This document shows positions 5,554-12,943 of a stretch of 20,184 nt of DNA, piece by piece. Under the pieces are notes generated by a model. The model saw only the letters and a list, made by a program, of their open reading frames with translations, was not told where the DNA came from and did no database searches. How positions within the stretch are numbered: position 1 is the first letter of the stretch; every line of letters starts with the position of its first letter. Location: IMG/VR virus record IMGVR_UViG_3300028840_002018, positions 1-20,184 of that record; one strand, 5' to 3'. Source of the stretch: a virus. Both the position numbers and the translations under genes were made by a program.

Positions 5554-6371
5554 TGGTCGACCATCATTCAAGCTCACAGATCGATATGTTCTGGCGGTGT
5601 CCTCGGCAGTGGTGCTACCGGTACGAGCAAGGGTTGAAGCTCCCGCCGGGGATCGCGTTGATCCTCGGTGGTAGCGTGCACGGCGCCGCCGAACTGAACT
5701 TCAGGGCCAAGCTGATCTCGCGGGTCGACGAGCCGGTGGACGTGCTGGTCGACGCCGCGGTCACCCGCTACAACGAACGGCTCCGCGAGGACGGGATCCT
5801 TCTCTCCCGGGACGACCTCCCGGCCAAGGACAGGATCCTCTCTGAGCACAAGGACAAGGCCGTCCAGCTGACCAAAGTGTTCGCGGCCGATGTCGCACCC
5901 GGGACCCAACCCGCCCTCGTTGAAGAGCGGCTGGAAATGTCTCTGCCCGGCGTCGACAAAACGGTGATCGGGTACGTCGACGTTTACACCGAGGACCGCC
6001 GGCTGACCGACCTGAAAACCTCCAAACGGAAGTGGCCGAAGCTACGACCGCACACCGAGACTCAGCCGACGGTCTACGCCGAAATGATCCGCCAGCTTGA
6101 AGGATCCTACCCGGACCGGGTGACGTTCGACGTGCTGGTCCACACGAAAACGAAGGGGTGCTACCACCAACCCCTCGACACAACCCGAGGGCCGGACGAC
6201 ATCGCCGCTCTCGCCCGCCGGGTGCAGATAATGGAAGCGATGCAGAAGGCGGGCAACTACCCGGGCGCGAAGCCTGAGCGGGATTGGTGGTGCTCGCATA
6301 CGTGGTGCGGATATTGGGGCATCTGCGATCTGATACCGGATCGATTGCGACGCCTCCCCAACGTGGCATAG
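5553..6371 (+). CDS. PD-(D/E)XK nuclease, Cas4/RecB-like, with Cys cluster
   Basis: The 272-aa protein has the ordered motifs of the RecB/Cas4 nuclease family: SSSQIDMFWRCPRQWCYRYE at the N-terminus (C16, C21), LGGSVHGA with H43, GYVDVY (D143), DLKTSK (D153-L-K155), and QPTVYAE (Q171, Y175). It ends with WCSHTWCGYWGIC (C247, C252, C258), which with an N-terminal Cys could hold an Fe-S cluster as in AddB and Cas4. Such enzymes resect DNA ends as 5'-3' exonucleases. It is directly followed by a probable single-strand annealing protein, so the pair may act like lambda Exo/Bet. No Cas1, Cas2 or repeat array is present, so a CRISPR role is not supported. Confidence 0.9.
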   Translation: MVDHHSSSQIDMFWRCPRQWCYRYEQGLKLPPGIALILGGSVHGAAELNFRAKLISRVDEPVDVLVDAAVTRYNERLREDGILLSRDDLPAKDRILSEHKDKAVQLTKVFAADVAPGTQPALVEERLEMSLPGVDKTVIGYVDVYTEDRRLTDLKTSKRKWPKLRPHTETQPTVYAEMIRQLEGSYPDRVTFDVLVHTKTKGCYHQPLDTTRGPDDIAALARRVQIMEAMQKAGNYPGAKPERDWWCSHTWCGYWGICDLIPDRLRRLPNVA

Positions 6372-6380
6372 GAGGGGACG

Positions 6381-7508
6381 ATGAACGAGCAGAAATCTGA
6401 GACTTTCGACGACGTGCCGGCGACGACACACGACGAACTGCCGGCGCAGCTGGCGCGCACCGACGACCCGGCCTCGCCCGGGGTGGCGATGGCATCGATC
6501 GCCGCCACCGGAGAACAGGCTCGCGCGGTGGCCGAGGTGCAGGTCATGATGATCGCCGCGCTCGGAAACCCGCGCGACGAGAAGGACGTGTGGACCCGGA
6601 TGCGCCGCACGTGCAAGCGGGCGACCTTCGCCGACCGGGCGGTGTACGCTTTCAGCCGGGGCGGCCAGTCCATCACCGGCCTCGGGATCAAGGCGATCCG
6701 CGAGTTGACCGCGTGCTATCGCAACGTCGATTACGGCTACCGCGAGTTGGAGCGCGAGGGCGACGTGTCCAGGGTCGAAGCCTACGCCTGGGACATGGAG
6801 GCCAACGTCCGCGTCAAGCGCGAGTTCTGGGTGCGGCACGCCCGGGACAAGTCCGGCGGGGTGGAGTTGGTCACCGCCGAGCGCGACCGCTACGAGGTGA
6901 TCGCCTCGATGGCTCAGCGTCGCGTCCGGTCCTGCTTGGAGCAGGTCCTACCGGCCGACTACCTCGACGAAGCGATGCGCCTCGTCCACAACACCCTGCG
7001 CGCCGGCGACGGCCGCCCGATGGAGGACCGGGTCCGCGATATGGTGATCCGGTTCGGCGAGCTTGGCGTCACCGAGGCCCAGCTCGAGGGGTTCCTGCTC
7101 CACCCGTTGCGGTCCACCCGCCCGGAGGAGATGCCGCGCCTCCAACAGATCCACAACTCGATCCGCGACGGCATGGCCCGGATCACCGACTTTTTCAAGG
7201 CGGGGGCCGCGCCACCGGACTCTGATCCGCCGGCCGACCCCGGCCCCCCCGGCGACACCCCGCCCGACGACGAGCCGGAGGTCGACCCCGAAACCGGCGA
7301 GGTGGTCCCGCCACCGGAGCCGCCCGCCGAGCCCGAGCCCGAGCCCGAGCCGGCCGCGGACCCGGCGCCCGATCCCGGGGCTGAGGCGAGCGACACGCCC
7401 CCCCCTGCCCCGCCGGACGACGAGCCCGACCCGTTCGCCGCGGGAGAAGGAGGGGCGCAGGGAACGCTGCTGGACCCCGGTGAGGAGGATCCGTTCGCAC
7501 GCAAGTAG
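6381..7508 (+). CDS. Probable phage recombination (single-strand annealing-type) protein with acidic Pro-rich tail
   Basis: The 375-aa protein starts after AGGAGGGG. Its core (about residues 45-260) includes EVQVMMIAALGNPRDEKDVW, RATFADRAVYAFSRGGQSIT, GLGIKAIRELTACYRNVDYG, VEAYAWDMEANVRVKREFWV and YEVIASMAQRRVRSCLEQVL. I recognise this pattern from a widespread uncharacterised phage family usually found beside nucleases. Its role as an annealing protein is inferred from that context rather than shown by motifs. Residues from about 267 on are a Pro/Asp/Glu-rich tail of roughly 100 aa ending LLDPGEEDPFARK. This resembles the acidic C-terminal tip of SSB proteins and may recruit partners. Confidence 0.7.
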   Translation: MNEQKSETFDDVPATTHDELPAQLARTDDPASPGVAMASIAATGEQARAVAEVQVMMIAALGNPRDEKDVWTRMRRTCKRATFADRAVYAFSRGGQSITGLGIKAIRELTACYRNVDYGYRELEREGDVSRVEAYAWDMEANVRVKREFWVRHARDKSGGVELVTAERDRYEVIASMAQRRVRSCLEQVLPADYLDEAMRLVHNTLRAGDGRPMEDRVRDMVIRFGELGVTEAQLEGFLLHPLRSTRPEEMPRLQQIHNSIRDGMARITDFFKAGAAPPDSDPPADPGPPGDTPPDDEPEVDPETGEVVPPPEPPAEPEPEPEPAADPAPDPGAEASDTPPPAPPDDEPDPFAAGEGGAQGTLLDPGEEDPFARK

Positions 7509-7513
7509 GCACA

Positions 7514-7529
7514 TAACCGAAGGGGGTTA
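7514..7529 (+). promoter_or_regulatory. Shine-Dalgarno hairpin C (TAACC-GAAGGG-GGTTA)
   Basis: TAACC (7514-7518) and GGTTA (7525-7529) flank the loop GAAGGG (7519-7524). The 16-base core equals that of hairpin A, while the surrounding bases differ. It ends two bases before the ATG at 7532. Confidence 0.6.
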
Positions 7530-7531
7530 CA

Positions 7532-8401
7532 ATGCCACGGAAAAAGAAACCGAAAACGAAGCCTGACCACTACGTCCGATCGCAGCACGGCGCGCAACTC
7601 TGCAAGCTCGTCCGAGAGATCGACGGGACCGACGCCGGCCGGTGGCCGATCGACGTCGCCGAGAAGGTGGCCGCCACCGCCAACCGAGCCTTCAACGAGA
7701 AGGCGTCGCCGAAGTGCTGGCGCCAGCGGTACACCGCCGCGACCCGCACGCTCGACGCGAAGGGCCAGCAATTGCGGGCCCGGATCCGGGCGGCGATGAA
7801 GGCGAAGGGGGTGTCGACGATCACCGACCTCGCCGAGCGGTGCCCGAACCTGAGCCGTCCGCAGCTGGACTACCGCGTCCGGGGCCAGATCCCGTGGACC
7901 GACGACCAGCTGGCCGAGGTCGGCAAGGCTCTCGGGATCGACCTTGCCGGGCACATGGACGGGGACAAGCAGTCCGAACTGCCCCTCGCCGAGAACGGCG
8001 ACGGCGACCCGTCCCTGGCTCAGCCGAAGGGGTTGGTCTACGACGGCCCGGGGTCCGGTATCGTCCCGCCGTTCAACGAACCGTGTCAGCTGGCACCGTC
8101 GGGGACCGTCGCCGCGGCGCGCGACTCTCTCGCCGCGTGGGCGAGGATGCACCTGCCCGCCGGGGTCAGCATCTTCACCGCGCTCAAAGAGATGGGGATC
8201 CTCCCCGACGGCAAGGACGACGACGCCAACGCCCGGATCGAGTGCGCGAAGGAAATCCTGCGCGACCAGTGGAAGCGGTTCGTTCGGTCGGGCAAATGGT
8301 CCGACCCGCACCGGATCCACACGGCCCTGAGCGTGCTCGAGGGGGCCACGCCGCCGTGGCCGATCAAGGCTGAGAAGAACGGGGCCGAGGGGAACGGTTG
8401 A
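7532..8401 (+). CDS. Unknown 289-aa protein with a possible central helix-turn-helix
   Basis: The start follows hairpin C. The N-terminus is highly basic (MPRKKKPKTKPDHYVRSQHG), with a helical segment to about residue 75. Residues 90-140 (GVSTITDLAERCPNLSRPQL, then QIPWTDDQLAEVGKALGIDL) look like an XRE-type HTH. A charged, low-complexity linker (145-180) leads to a second helical domain (190-275) without a recognised signature. It sits between the recombination pair and the replication initiator, which suggests a DNA-processing or regulatory role; no specific function can be given. The initiator's promoter overlaps its stop codon. Confidence 0.7.
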   Translation: MPRKKKPKTKPDHYVRSQHGAQLCKLVREIDGTDAGRWPIDVAEKVAATANRAFNEKASPKCWRQRYTAATRTLDAKGQQLRARIRAAMKAKGVSTITDLAERCPNLSRPQLDYRVRGQIPWTDDQLAEVGKALGIDLAGHMDGDKQSELPLAENGDGDPSLAQPKGLVYDGPGSGIVPPFNEPCQLAPSGTVAAARDSLAAWARMHLPAGVSIFTALKEMGILPDGKDDDANARIECAKEILRDQWKRFVRSGKWSDPHRIHTALSVLEGATPPWPIKAEKNGAEGNG

Positions 8402-8425
8402 CCGAGGGGGCTTGCCTCGTAAGAT
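8398..8425 (+). promoter_or_regulatory. Promoter of the replication initiator (TTGACC-16 bp-TAAGAT)
   Basis: TTGACC at 8398-8403 overlaps the TGA stop of the preceding gene, and TAAGAT at 8420-8425 follows after 16 bp. The predicted start is about 8431-8433, just upstream of the palindromic repeats at 8443-8484. Binding there could therefore block transcription of the initiator gene. Confidence 0.6.
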
Positions 8426-8442
8426 CGGGGCCGGCAACCTGT

Positions 8443-8484
8443 CGTGACGTCACGGCTGATAACGCTTGTCACGGTGACGTCACG
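8443..8484. promoter_or_regulatory. Operator-like repeat cluster upstream of the initiator gene
   Basis: Two copies of the palindrome GTGACGTCAC (8444-8453 and 8474-8483) are 30 bp apart, about three helical turns; the first extends to a 12-bp palindrome. Between them lies GATAACG, three bases, then GTCAC-g-GTGAC (8458-8478). The same composite recurs at 8883-8903 inside the next gene. The position between promoter and start codon suggests autoregulation by the initiator or control by the HTH protein. Confidence 0.7.
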
Positions 8485-8504
8485 CTAGCACATGAGGCGA
8501 ACCA

Positions 8505-9395
8505 ATGGCGCAAGCTGTCCTGATTAGCACGGGGTTCGACACGGATCCCGACGTGGTCCCGTTGGATGTGTTCGGCCGGGCGTTGGTGCTGTTCCTCGTC
8601 CGGCAGATCAAGCTCCGCAACGGGCGCGGCAAGCTGCCGCGAAAATACTGGAACGTCGAGTATTTAGCACCGATGCTCGGCGCCGTCGGGTTCGAGAAAA
8701 AGGTCCTCGCGCAGATGCGTTTCCTGGCGTCCGAGCATAGCGCGATCCTGACCGTCGAGGCCGATCACGTGGTCGTCCACAATTACGGCAAGTTCAACGT
8801 CGACCCGACCGCAGCTGCACGGCAACAACGACACCGCCAGCGCAAGCGCGAGGCGTCCGTGACGTCACACCCTGTCACGCCGGATAACGGTGGTCACAGT
8901 GACAGCCCGCTGTCACGCCGATCGGATCGGAAAGGATCGGAACCTCCCAAGGGAGGAGCGCGCCCGCCCGCGTTGGATGACTATACCGATTTCAAAGACG
9001 GACACCACCGGGCCGCGTTCGAGGCGATCCTGCTCGAACGGCCGAACGCCAACCCGCAGATCACGTGGGAAACCACCGCGATCCTCGCCGGGCGGTACGG
9101 TGCCGCTGCGCTCGAGCAAATCAAGCTCGCGTTCGAGTGGGACCGGACCCGGGCGCCCGGCTATCGGTGGCAGGATCACGCGGTCTGCTCGCACATCAAA
9201 AGCTGGGTAGAAAAGGAATGTAGCAAGGCCCCGCCCTCTGGCTCTGATCCGCCCGCCGACGAGTGGATCCCGTTCGGGTTGTTCGTGCCGAAGGGGATGA
9301 CGGTCGAGGACGCGATCGCCAAGGCCGAGGCGGACGGGGAAGAACCCGAGAAGATCGCCCGGTGGCGGGGGGAAGTCGAGCGGCGCAATGGATGA
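8505..9395 (+). CDS. Probable phage replication initiator (lambda O/DnaD-type organiser)
   Basis: The 296-aa protein has an N-terminal domain (1-100: DVVPLDVFGRALVLFLVRQI ... SAILTVEADHVVVHNYGKFN) resembling winged-helix domains of phage replisome organisers. A basic, low-complexity linker follows (101-155: AARQQRHRQRKREASVTSHP, then Ser/Pro-rich), and a C-terminal helical domain (157-240: FEAILLERPNANPQITWETT ... VCSHIKSW). The linker is encoded by a cluster of GTCAC repeats, as in lambda O, whose gene contains the origin. The gene immediately precedes and overlaps a DnaB-like helicase by 8 bp, the usual initiator-helicase order. Start: ATG 8505 after GAGG. The family assignment is by organisation and weak motif likeness. 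Confidence 0.7.
   Translation: MAQAVLISTGFDTDPDVVPLDVFGRALVLFLVRQIKLRNGRGKLPRKYWNVEYLAPMLGAVGFEKKVLAQMRFLASEHSAILTVEADHVVVHNYGKFNVDPTAAARQQRHRQRKREASVTSHPVTPDNGGHSDSPLSRRSDRKGSEPPKGGARPPALDDYTDFKDGHHRAAFEAILLERPNANPQITWETTAILAGRYGAAALEQIKLAFEWDRTRAPGYRWQDHAVCSHIKSWVEKECSKAPPSGSDPPADEWIPFGLFVPKGMTVEDAIAKAEADGEEPEKIARWRGEVERRNG
8859..8940. other. Candidate replication origin: iteron cluster inside the initiator gene
   Basis: Within codons for the linker lie GTGACGTCAC (8859-8868), TGTCACGCCG (8873-8882), GTCAC-a-GTGAC (8893-8903) and TGTCACGCCG again (8911-8920). The GTCAC units at 8874, 8893 and 8912 are spaced exactly 19 bp. Three GATCGG copies follow (8920, 8925, 8935). The GATAACG composite at 8883-8903 matches the operator upstream. 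An origin inside an initiator gene with linker-encoded iterons is the lambda arrangement; its function here is inferred. Confidence 0.6.
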
Positions 9396-10779
9396 TATGG
9401 AACGCCGCGAGGGACAACGCCGGACACGGCGCCAGCCAGCGATGACGAGTCCCGAGGGGCGGGTCCCGCCTTACGATCGGGTGGCCGAGGAGGCGGTGCT
9501 CGGGTGCTGCCTCCTCGACGACCGGACGATCGCCCGGGCCCGAACGATCATTCCAGATCCGAGGATGTTCTACGTCCAGACCAACGGGATGATTTTCTAC
9601 TGCGCCTGCAAGTTGAAGGACCGGGGCGAGCCGGTGGACGTGGTGACGATCGCCGCCGAGATGAAGCGTCGGGACTACTTCGAGCGCGCCGGCGGCGCAG
9701 CTGCTCTCTCCAACCTGACCGACGACGTGCCGTTGGTGAGTCGGATCGACAACTACGCTCAGGCGGTGCGGGATTCCTACGCCGTCCGGCAGATGATCTA
9801 CACCGCTCAGCAAATCGTCGCCGACGGGTTCTCGAATCACGACCGAGCCGAGGACTTCCTGACCCGGGCGCGCTCGTCGGTGGTGACGGCCGCCGCCGAG
9901 AACCAAGTTGTCGAGGGGGTGCAGTTCGCCGACGACGGGATCCGCGATGCCTACGACGCGGCGACGTCGACCGAGGAACCCCGCGACATGATCCCGGCAG
10001 GGCTCGGTGGAATCCGACTCCCGCGGGGGATCGTGTCGGTGCTCGGCGCCCGACCGTCGAACGGGAAATCTGTCACCGCGCTGAACATCGCCAGCAACGC
10101 AGCGTCGCTCGGCTATCGCCCGTTGATCATGGGATTGGAGGACACCAAGCAGCGCACGTGGACGCGGCTGCTCGCCCGTCACGCGAACATCGATGCCAAT
10201 CTATTGCAGGATCGCAAGGTGCCGGACGACGCACACCCTCGGCTCATCGAGGCGGGCAACGTCGCCGGGTCCCTGCCGATCGCAATCTGCGATCGCAAAG
10301 GGGTGTCGGCGAATTGGATCCGGCAGTTCGCCGCGGGGCACAAGGAACAGCACGGGCTCGACCTCTTGATCGTGGACTACTTGCAGCTGCTATCCGGCAA
10401 GGGTCGGGACCTCTACGAGATCGCCACGCTCGAAATGCGCGAGCTTGTCGCCGCGGCCGACGAACTGGGGTGCGCGTTGCTCGCGGTGTCGCAACTCAAA
10501 CGGCCGGGCGAACAACGCGAGGGGAAACCGCCGCGACTCTCTGATCTGCGGCAGACCGGCGAAATCGAGCAGGTTGCGAAGCTCGTAATCCTGCTCCATT
10601 GGTGGTCGTTCTACGACGAACAACGCGACCCGCACGAACTACGGTGCGAGGTCGCCAAGAATTCCGAGGGGCCCACGGGGGTCAAGACGCTTTACGCGGA
10701 CATGCCGACGATGTACGTTGGAGACGGTGACCGACACGGGGCACCGCCCGACAGCGAAAGGGGAACCGATGAATACTAA
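9388..10779 (+). CDS. dnaB: Replicative DNA helicase, DnaB family
   Basis: The protein is 463 aa, in the normal range for DnaB. The N-terminal domain starts near residue 29 (YDRVAEEAVLGCCLLDDRTI) after a basic extension, followed by the helical hairpin and linker (120-175). The RecA-like domain holds Walker A GARPSNGKS (220-228), Walker B LDLLIVDYLQLL (324-335), SQLKR (368-372), and LSDLRQTGEIEQVAKLVILL (384-403), typical of DnaB. It unwinds DNA at the phage fork, presumably loaded by the upstream initiator. The gene overlaps the initiator stop by 8 bp, and its own stop overlaps the amidase start by 11 bp. ATGs at 9397 and 9442 are alternative starts; 9442 would remove the basic extension. 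Confidence 0.95.
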   Translation: MDDMERREGQRRTRRQPAMTSPEGRVPPYDRVAEEAVLGCCLLDDRTIARARTIIPDPRMFYVQTNGMIFYCACKLKDRGEPVDVVTIAAEMKRRDYFERAGGAAALSNLTDDVPLVSRIDNYAQAVRDSYAVRQMIYTAQQIVADGFSNHDRAEDFLTRARSSVVTAAAENQVVEGVQFADDGIRDAYDAATSTEEPRDMIPAGLGGIRLPRGIVSVLGARPSNGKSVTALNIASNAASLGYRPLIMGLEDTKQRTWTRLLARHANIDANLLQDRKVPDDAHPRLIEAGNVAGSLPIAICDRKGVSANWIRQFAAGHKEQHGLDLLIVDYLQLLSGKGRDLYEIATLEMRELVAAADELGCALLAVSQLKRPGEQREGKPPRLSDLRQTGEIEQVAKLVILLHWWSFYDEQRDPHELRCEVAKNSEGPTGVKTLYADMPTMYVGDGDRHGAPPDSERGTDEY

Positions 10780-11647
10780 GCAAATCGACCTGACCGGGGC
10801 CGGATACAAGGACACCGAGGCGATCGCCGTCGGCGGGGTCTGTTACTCGATCGGCGTCGGGGTCCGGCGGTGGGATCACCCGCGCGGGCTCAACGCCTAC
10901 CTCACCAACACGGCCCGCGTCGAGAAGGTCGACCGGCACACCGGCAAGGTGAAGGTGCGGATCATCAAAGGCCGGCGGTACGCAAAGCGGCAAGCCGGGC
11001 TCGCCGGGATCCGCCAGCTGGTGATCCACCATTCCGGCGGCGACCGCGAGGATCCGTCCATCATGTATCAGGTGCTCCACAACCAGCGGAAGCTCTCGGT
11101 GCAGTTCGCGCTCGAGGACGGCGGCGGGTTGGCCCACGGGGCGCCGATGCTCTGGCAATTCCTCGACGCGATCGAGTGTGCGTGGCACGCGGGGGGCGCC
11201 TTCAATCAGGCGTCGGTCGGAGTCGAGTGCGCGCTATACCCGGAGTTCGAGCGGTGCCCGGACTACTACTCGCCGCGCGGCTGCCTCAAACGCAAGAACC
11301 TGCCCCACCCCGTCGTGGAGGAGGTGGTGCACGGTGTCCGGCGCGAGGTGTTCGGCATGCCGGACCCGCAGCTCATGGCCCTCGCCAAGTTGTGGGCCGG
11401 GGTGTGGACCGCGCTCCGCTTGCGCCAGCCGGACACGGACCTCCCGCCGCTCCCGAAGTTCCCGCGGGTGGACGGTGCGATCCCGAGGACGAAGGTCGAG
11501 GACGCGATCCAGCACACCGGGATGATCGGCCACTTGCAGATCACCCGGAGGAAGGTGGACCCGGCCGGGTTCCCGTGGGAAACGTTCGAGGATCAGGTCG
11601 AGCAGGAATGTCGGCAGATGGCGGCCGTCGCCGGGCTCGACATCTAG
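10769..11647 (+). CDS. Zinc N-acetylmuramoyl-L-alanine amidase (endolysin, Amidase_2 type)
   Basis: ATG 10769 follows AAAGGGGA and yields 292 aa. About 75 residues of beta-rich sequence precede the catalytic domain. IRQLVIHHSGGDRED (81-95) supplies zinc ligand H87 or H88, CAWHAGGAFNQASVGVECAL (137-156) has H140 and E153, and MIGHLQITRRKVDPAG (252-267) has H255 with K262 and D264. These are the ligand and catalytic positions of Amidase_2/PGRP enzymes, which cut the bond between MurNAc and L-Ala in peptidoglycan. The enzyme should act in lysis at the end of infection. No signal peptide is seen, so release would need the holin. Linkage to the helicase by an 11-bp overlap is unusual for a late function. 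Confidence 0.9.
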   Translation: MNTKQIDLTGAGYKDTEAIAVGGVCYSIGVGVRRWDHPRGLNAYLTNTARVEKVDRHTGKVKVRIIKGRRYAKRQAGLAGIRQLVIHHSGGDREDPSIMYQVLHNQRKLSVQFALEDGGGLAHGAPMLWQFLDAIECAWHAGGAFNQASVGVECALYPEFERCPDYYSPRGCLKRKNLPHPVVEEVVHGVRREVFGMPDPQLMALAKLWAGVWTALRLRQPDTDLPPLPKFPRVDGAIPRTKVEDAIQHTGMIGHLQITRRKVDPAGFPWETFEDQVEQECRQMAAVAGLDI

Positions 11648-11698
11648 CACAGGACGACCTACGAGACGACCTCAGGCTCCGCGGCGAGGGGGGCGGTG

Positions 11699-11707
11699 TG
11701 GTATAGT
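11699..11707 (+). promoter_or_regulatory. Extended -10 promoter candidate (TGG-TATAGT)
   Basis: TATAGT at 11702-11707 is preceded by the extended -10 dinucleotide TG (11699-11700). No good -35 is seen 16-18 bp upstream. It lies in the 109-bp gap before the transglycosylase. A small hairpin follows (GGGCG 11708-11712 with CGCCC 11721-11725), and GAGGGG or AACGGAG may serve as ribosome binding site. The missing -35 could mean an activator-dependent promoter. Confidence 0.45.
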
Positions 11708-11756
11708 GGGCGCGGTTGCTCGCCCGGCTGAGAGTCTGAGGGGCAACGGAGATTGA

Positions 11757-12596
11757 ATGCGACACAGGACGAAAAGAATCATTCGAGTGCTGGCGGTGAT
11801 CGCCGCAACGCTACTCGCCCTCGTCTGCTACTTGCTGCTGTCCGCAGCTGTCAACCCGACCGAAGGATCCGCCGCGCCGATTGTACCGACCCCGACCGCC
11901 ACCGCGACACCCTGGCTTAAGGCCCAGCCCGAGCCGGAGTGTTCGTGCATCCTCTGCCCGGAGGAACCTTGCCACCCGCCGGCGCCGGAGGACATACCCG
12001 AGTCGGAGGTTCCACGTGAAACCATGGTCGAGGAGTTGGTGATCCTCTGGAATCTGATGTTCGACGACGACGACGCCAGCCCGGACGACTACCGGAGGCT
12101 CCGGTTCGAAGAGTATGCAGAGATGGTCGCCGACGCAGTGCTCATCTATCAAAACGAAGAGGCCGACAACGGCGGCCGCCTCCCGCGGCACCCGAACACG
12201 CACATCCTGATCGGGGTGATGATCAAGCTCGAATCCTCGGTGCGGCCGGAGGTGGTCGGTCGTTCACACGGGGAGGTCGGGTTGATGCAGGTCCACGGCA
12301 AGGCCCTCGCCGGGTACGCTCCCGAGTACGTCCAGAAACGCCCGAACCTCGGCGTGCTGCTCGGGGTGCGGTGGTTCGCCTCGCGGATCCCGATCTGCTA
12401 CCCGGACGGGTTCGACGATCACGAATGGACCAACGCCGATTGGATGGGGCCGCTATCGGTCTACGCCGCGGGCGAGCGAGGGATGAAGGAAATCGGCCAC
12501 TGTTGGAAGATCAAGGTCGCCCGGGCTCGGCACGACATGATGCTGATGTTCCGCAACCGGATCGATCACGAAATGCGAATGATGAGAGAAGATTGA
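11757..12596 (+). CDS. Membrane-anchored lytic transglycosylase-like protein (SLT fold)
   Basis: The 279-aa product begins MRHRTKRIIRVLAVIAATLL: a basic start and one membrane segment (about 9-32) serving as signal anchor. A Pro/Cys-rich stretch (41-75; C62, C64, C67, C72) follows, perhaps disulfide-bonded outside the membrane. The C-terminal domain has MIKLESSVRPEVVGRSHGEV with E159 as likely catalytic acid, GLMQV (175-179), NLGVLLGVRWFASRI (197-211) and SVYAAGERG (234-242), matching the SLT E, GLMQ and AYNxG positions. It would cleave the MurNAc-GlcNAc glycan bond. It could act in lysis together with the amidase or locally at DNA entry if packaged; the anchor favours an envelope location. 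Confidence 0.8.
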   Translation: MRHRTKRIIRVLAVIAATLLALVCYLLLSAAVNPTEGSAAPIVPTPTATATPWLKAQPEPECSCILCPEEPCHPPAPEDIPESEVPRETMVEELVILWNLMFDDDDASPDDYRRLRFEEYAEMVADAVLIYQNEEADNGGRLPRHPNTHILIGVMIKLESSVRPEVVGRSHGEVGLMQVHGKALAGYAPEYVQKRPNLGVLLGVRWFASRIPICYPDGFDDHEWTNADWMGPLSVYAAGERGMKEIGHCWKIKVARARHDMMLMFRNRIDHEMRMMRED

Positions 12597-12943
12597 TGCC
12601 AGCTGCGAAGGGGGTCGTGGTCCCGATCGCGGTGACCCGGTGTTGGTACGAGGGCAAGCGGTCCGGCGCGCCGGAGTACACGGTGACGATCGTCCTGCAA
12701 CGGGACGGCGATCACCGCGTCCGGCTCGACCACGGCGAGGCCGTCGGGATCTGGCGCACCGGGTTGGTCGCCGGGGACATCCCGAGGGCCGACGAGCTTC
12801 GCTACCTTGAGAAGCGTTTCTTCAACGGCGCCGCCGTGGTAAATACGAGGTCGGCACGCATCTATAACAGCCTCTACCTCGACGCCCTCCGGGCGCTCGA
12901 AACCGAGGCCGCCCGGGCCCGCCGGGCAGGAGGATCGACGTGA
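12596..12943 (+). CDS. Hypothetical protein, 115 aa
   Basis: The ATG overlaps the preceding stop in TGATG (12594-12598), so translation is probably coupled. The N-terminal half is beta-rich (VVVPIAVTRCWYEGKRSGAP; EYTVTIVLQRDGDHRVRLDH) and the C-terminal third is helical and Ala/Arg-rich (DALRALETEAARARRAGG). No motif or family is recognised. It begins a run of four small tightly linked genes. Confidence 0.65.
   Translation: MPAAKGVVVPIAVTRCWYEGKRSGAPEYTVTIVLQRDGDHRVRLDHGEAVGIWRTGLVAGDIPRADELRYLEKRFFNGAAVVNTRSARIYNSLYLDALRALETEAARARRAGGST

Noticed and set aside
5553-6371. Cas4 likeness suggesting a CRISPR adaptation module
   Set aside because: No Cas1, Cas2 or regularly spaced repeat array is present. 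RecB/Cas4-like nucleases are common phage recombination genes.
6959-8437. A 492-codon minus-strand frame
   Set aside because: Low-complexity Gly/Ser/Arg content antisense to two convincing + genes; no start signal or family features.
8443-8484. TGACGTCA as a eukaryotic CRE-like site
   Set aside because: The match is only to a short palindrome; in a phage context the repeats are better explained as operator or iteron sites.
10718-10768. Upstream in-frame start (10718) for the amidase
   Set aside because: It lies inside the helicase gene without a ribosome site; ATG 10769 follows AAAGGGGA.
11721-11745. GGCTGAGAG sequence suggesting a TPP riboswitch
   Set aside because: Only the short GGCTGAGA matches. 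The other conserved TPP elements (P2/P4 helices, CTGA and GCG blocks) are absent and the downstream gene is a transglycosylase.
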